Shown here piece after piece: positions 61,651-64,000 of a stretch of DNA of 64,000 nucleotides (positions are counted from its first letter, which is position 1; every line of letters begins with the position of its first letter). A program made the position numbers and the translations under genes. Origin of the DNA: Candidatus Nanopelagicales bacterium (GTDB lineage Bacteria > Actinomycetota > Actinomycetes > S36-B12); assembly GCA_018401415.1 (NCBI GenBank), contig JAGYKV010000018.1:124001-188000 (forward strand), written 5' to 3'. The notes below the pieces were generated by a model, which saw only the letters and a list, made by a program, of their open reading frames with translations, searched no databases and had not been told where the DNA came from.

Positions 61651-62649
61651 GTGCCCACAATTCTTGTCGCGCCAGACTCATTTAAAGGAACGTTCACATC
61701 GGTCCAGGTGGCTGAATATATTGCTGCGGGCATTCGCGAAGAAGGACTCACTGCAATTGAGTGCCCTCTGGCCGACGGAGGCGAGGGGACACTGGATGTC
61801 CTTCTGGTGGCGCTCAATGGCGAACCCCAATTTCAATTTGTCCAAGGACCCCTCGGCCAGCAAGTACTTGCTCGTTGGGGTTGGGTTGCTAATCAGCGAC
61901 TGGCGATTATTGAAGTTGCACAAGCTTGTGGCCTGAATCTCAGCGGATGCACTCCCAATGATTCACTTCGCGCATCTACGGTGGGCGTTGGTGAGCTGAT
62001 GATTGCGGCGCTCACATTTGGTGCCGAAAAGATTATCGTTGCAACCGGGGGAAGCGCCACCACGGATGGCGGGCGCGGTGCTATTGACGCACTGCACGGT
62101 CATGAAACAGCCCTGGCCGGGATCACCATCGAACTGTTATCTGATGTCACCGTGACATTCGAGGATGCTGCCAACGTTTTTGCCCCCCAAAAGGGCGCGG
62201 ATCCCGCAACCGTTGATCTTTTAAATCAGCGACTCGATTCACTTGCCATGGATTATGCGAATAGGTATGGGCGAGATCCCAGAGGCATCCCGCAAACGGG
62301 CGCAGCCGGAGGACTTTCCGGTGCTTTATGGTCAGCATTTGGGGCAGGCTTGTACTCCGGTGCAGATTATGTTCTCAATCTCGTCGGTTTCGACGAGCTT
62401 TCAAAAGTTGCCGATGCTGTTCTGCTCGGTGAAGGCAAACTCGATGAACAGTCGTTTCTCGGCAAAATTGTGGGGGTTGCCGCTGGTCGTGTTCAAGATC
62501 GACCAGTTCTTGCGGTTGTCGGATCAACGTCACTCGACCTTGCGGAAATTACCCAACTTGGACTTGCTCAAGTCTTAATTGCAACTAATCCGAGTGAACT
62601 ACTTGAGAGCGGGAAAATCCTGAGTCAATGGCTCACCTTGCGAGGTTGA
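61651..62649 (+). CDS. Glycerate kinase (type 1)
   Basis: 332 residues from GTG 61651. Type 1 (GlxK/GarK) family: ILVAPDSFKGTFTSVQVAEYIAAGI at the start, LADGGEGTLDVLL, ATGGSATTDGGRGAIDAL and PQTGAAGGLSGAL. Phosphorylates glycerate to 2-phosphoglycerate, which PpdK-linked gluconeogenesis or glycolysis could use. Twelve bases after the dehydrogenase gene, clearly one operon. Confidence 0.93.
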   Translation: MPTILVAPDSFKGTFTSVQVAEYIAAGIREEGLTAIECPLADGGEGTLDVLLVALNGEPQFQFVQGPLGQQVLARWGWVANQRLAIIEVAQACGLNLSGCTPNDSLRASTVGVGELMIAALTFGAEKIIVATGGSATTDGGRGAIDALHGHETALAGITIELLSDVTVTFEDAANVFAPQKGADPATVDLLNQRLDSLAMDYANRYGRDPRGIPQTGAAGGLSGALWSAFGAGLYSGADYVLNLVGFDELSKVADAVLLGEGKLDEQSFLGKIVGVAAGRVQDRPVLAVVGSTSLDLAEITQLGLAQVLIATNPSELLESGKILSQWLTLRG

Positions 62650-62828
62650 TAACCGAGCAATGACTCATTCAGTGATTTCCGACCCACACGACCCCTGAGC
62701 GAATCCATCACAAAGTGAGATTCATCTTCGAATTGGATAGCATTGGGTTGGTTCAAGAACTGCTTTGCGGCTTCCAGTTTTGCGACCACCCCTCCCTGCT
62801 TTCACACAAAGAAATGGATAAATAAGAG

Positions 62829-63485
62829 ATGAAAGTACAACTTCCAAAGACAATTTTTGTGGCCATTGCAGTGTCCGCGTTTGTGCTGAGTGCGTGTAGT
62901 TCGGGGTCCTCGGATTCTGCAAGCCCAGTCGCAACCACACCAGCGGCGGAGTCTGCTGAAGCTGAAGTAGTTGAGGCGCAGTGGGAATACCAGATTGGGG
63001 ATGCCGGTCCCGGCGGTGGGATCGTGTTCTTTGACGCGGGCTCCGTGCAGCCCTGGGGTCGGTATTTGGAAGCCGGGCCGCAATTAGACGGTGCGGAGTG
63101 GTGCGGTGAGGACTGGGAATTGGATATCCCGGGAACAATGACAGCAATCGGTTCGGGTGCAGCGAATACGACATTGATGGTGGATGCCTGCAAGGCAGGT
63201 GCTGCTACGTCAGTGCGTGAGTTTGATGGAGGTGGGATGACCGATTGGTTCTTGCCCTCCAAAGATGAACTGAACGAGTTGTATGAACAGCGAGACATTG
63301 TTGGTGGGTTTGGGATTGGTAACGCCGGGAGTTCATTTGATGCCTATTGGAGTTCCACGCAAAGTGATGCGGGCACCACGGGGTTCGCGGACGTCGCGTG
63401 GACCCAGTACTTCGACGGTGGCGAGCAGCAGGGGAATGACTGCAAGTGCAACCTGTATGGCGTTCTTCCGGTCCGGGCCTTTTGA
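62829..63485 (+). CDS. DUF1566-type lipoprotein
   Basis: 218 residues. Signal MKVQLPKTIFVAIAVSAFVLSAC with lipobox Cys, then a linker and a DUF1566/Lcl-type C-terminal domain: YQIGDAGPGGGIVFFDAGS, SGAANTTLMVDACKAG, GGGMTDWFLPSKDELNELYEQ, SFDAYWSSTQSDAG, LYGVLPVRAF at the end. This matches the broken gene at 39947. Such domains bind surface ligands, including sulfated sugars in Legionella Lcl; the role here is inferred as attachment. Confidence 0.85.
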   Translation: MKVQLPKTIFVAIAVSAFVLSACSSGSSDSASPVATTPAAESAEAEVVEAQWEYQIGDAGPGGGIVFFDAGSVQPWGRYLEAGPQLDGAEWCGEDWELDIPGTMTAIGSGAANTTLMVDACKAGAATSVREFDGGGMTDWFLPSKDELNELYEQRDIVGGFGIGNAGSSFDAYWSSTQSDAGTTGFADVAWTQYFDGGEQQGNDCKCNLYGVLPVRAF

Positions 63486-63531
63486 TTGCTGCCGACAGAG
63501 ACCAACAGGTAACCGCAACCGAGGTGGGATG

Positions 63532-63560
63532 AAGGAAGGGGGCGAACCCCCCTTCCTTTA
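63532..63560. terminator. Bidirectional terminator between convergent genes
   Basis: AAGGAAGG (63532-63539) GGGCGAACCCC CCTTCCTT (63551-63558) followed by TTA, a GC-rich hairpin 47 bases after the DUF1566-type stop. Confidence 0.85.
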
Positions 63561-63570
63561 ACACTAGTGT

Positions 63571-63590
63571 CGGGTCACCCGAGGGTGACC
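63571..63590 (-). terminator. Hairpin after the fasciclin gene (minus strand)
   Basis: GGGTCACCCGAGGGTGACCC is a perfect 9+2+9 inverted repeat just downstream (in the minus direction) of the fasciclin gene stop. Strong stem but without a T-run. Confidence 0.55.
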
Positions 63591-63600
63591 CCAATGCTTA

Positions 63601-64000
63601 TCAACTGTTACCGGGTGTTGCTTCTTGGAGAACGTTGTCGATGAAGTGAATCACACCGTTTGGGGCAGTGACGTCAAAGACACTGACTTTCACCGTCGCA
63701 CCGTTGCCATCTTTAATGCTGACACTCTCACCATCGATGATAACGATCCATTTTTCTCCCAAGAGGGTCTCGACTTTCTTGCCGTTGAGAGCCACCAACT
63801 CAGTGCCGGGTAGGTTCGCTGACACAACGTGGTAGAGAAGAATGTCGGTCAGCCGCTCGGGATCAGCGATCAGATCTGCGATCAGTTCGTCCAAAGGGAC
63901 GCCCAGTTCAGCCGCCGCAGCCTCGAATGCCCCATCTGTGGGGGCGAAAACGGTGAACGGACCAGGACCCGACAAAGTTTCCACGAGCCCGGCAGCGGTG
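63601..64000 (-). CDS. Fasciclin domain protein, partial at window end
   Basis: Minus-strand gene whose 5' part is beyond the window. The visible 130 residues hold FAS1 blocks [51 protein letters not shown] and NGVIHFIDNVLQEA. Same class as the protein at 17226. Read left to right it ends with TTA at 63601, about ten bases from the hairpin. Confidence 0.85.
   Translation of the reverse strand, partial: TAAGLVETLSGPGPFTVFAPTDGAFEAAAAELGVPLDELIADLIADPERLTDILLYHVVSANLPGTELVALNGKKVETLLGEKWIVIIDGESVSIKDGNGATVKVSVFDVTAPNGVIHFIDNVLQEATPGNS

Overview
The window comes from a medium-GC actinobacterium. Support for this is a purB-purC-purS-purQ-purL-purF-purM purine block of actinobacterial type (with an SCP_3-like sterol-carrier gene after purL), a DUF3073 gene, a BldC-type regulator, frequent GTG/TTG starts, and many small secreted or fasciclin-domain proteins. 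I cannot name the genus. There is no rRNA gene, CRISPR array, intact tRNA or insertion sequence.

Layout. 1-12165: end of a class III aminotransferase, then the purine block, with galE inserted after purC and an RHH/Doc toxin-antitoxin pair inserted between the SCP_3 gene and purF. 12179-21049: DUF3073, an amino-acid dehydrogenase, bldC, an acyltransferase, a 57-residue Cys-rich protein, a CLC-type channel, a fasciclin lipoprotein, CsbD, a histidine phosphatase and a CYTH-CHAD protein. 21307-31485: a catabolic island with a LacI-family regulator, divergent SMP-30, two SDRs, a mandelate-racemase-type enolase, 2-oxoacid dehydrogenase E1 beta and alpha, a muconolactone-isomerase-like protein, a lone lipoyl domain, a family III CoA-transferase and a VOC protein. 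The same 17-base sequence with an AATCGATT core lies in front of both halves of the island, so joint control by the LacI protein is likely. 31507-37766: mixed genes, several damaged. 37014-43311: two versions of a fasciclin / two-component / surface-protein module, the second decayed. 43402-44216: a TacA-TacT-type toxin-antitoxin pair. 44502-47210: pyruvate phosphate dikinase. 47495-58754: an ABC importer resembling glycerol (GlpSTPQV-type) systems, followed by an amidohydrolase, a MIP18-type protein and an alcohol dehydrogenase that look like the accessory genes of propane/acetone (Mim/Prm) monooxygenase clusters, but without the monooxygenase. 59012-62649: a DMT transporter, an ABM protein, a 2-hydroxyacid dehydrogenase and glycerate kinase. 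62829-64000: a DUF1566-type lipoprotein and a fasciclin protein cut by the window end.

Many conserved genes (aminotransferase, purD, purF twice, amino-acid dehydrogenase twice) are broken by what looks like one extra base each time. This is more like insertion-type consensus errors than real gene loss, so several 'broken' genes may be intact in the organism. By contrast the DUF2231 nonsense codon, the glycine-betaine-binding tail, the HK-tail copy and the fasciclin fragment look like real decay.
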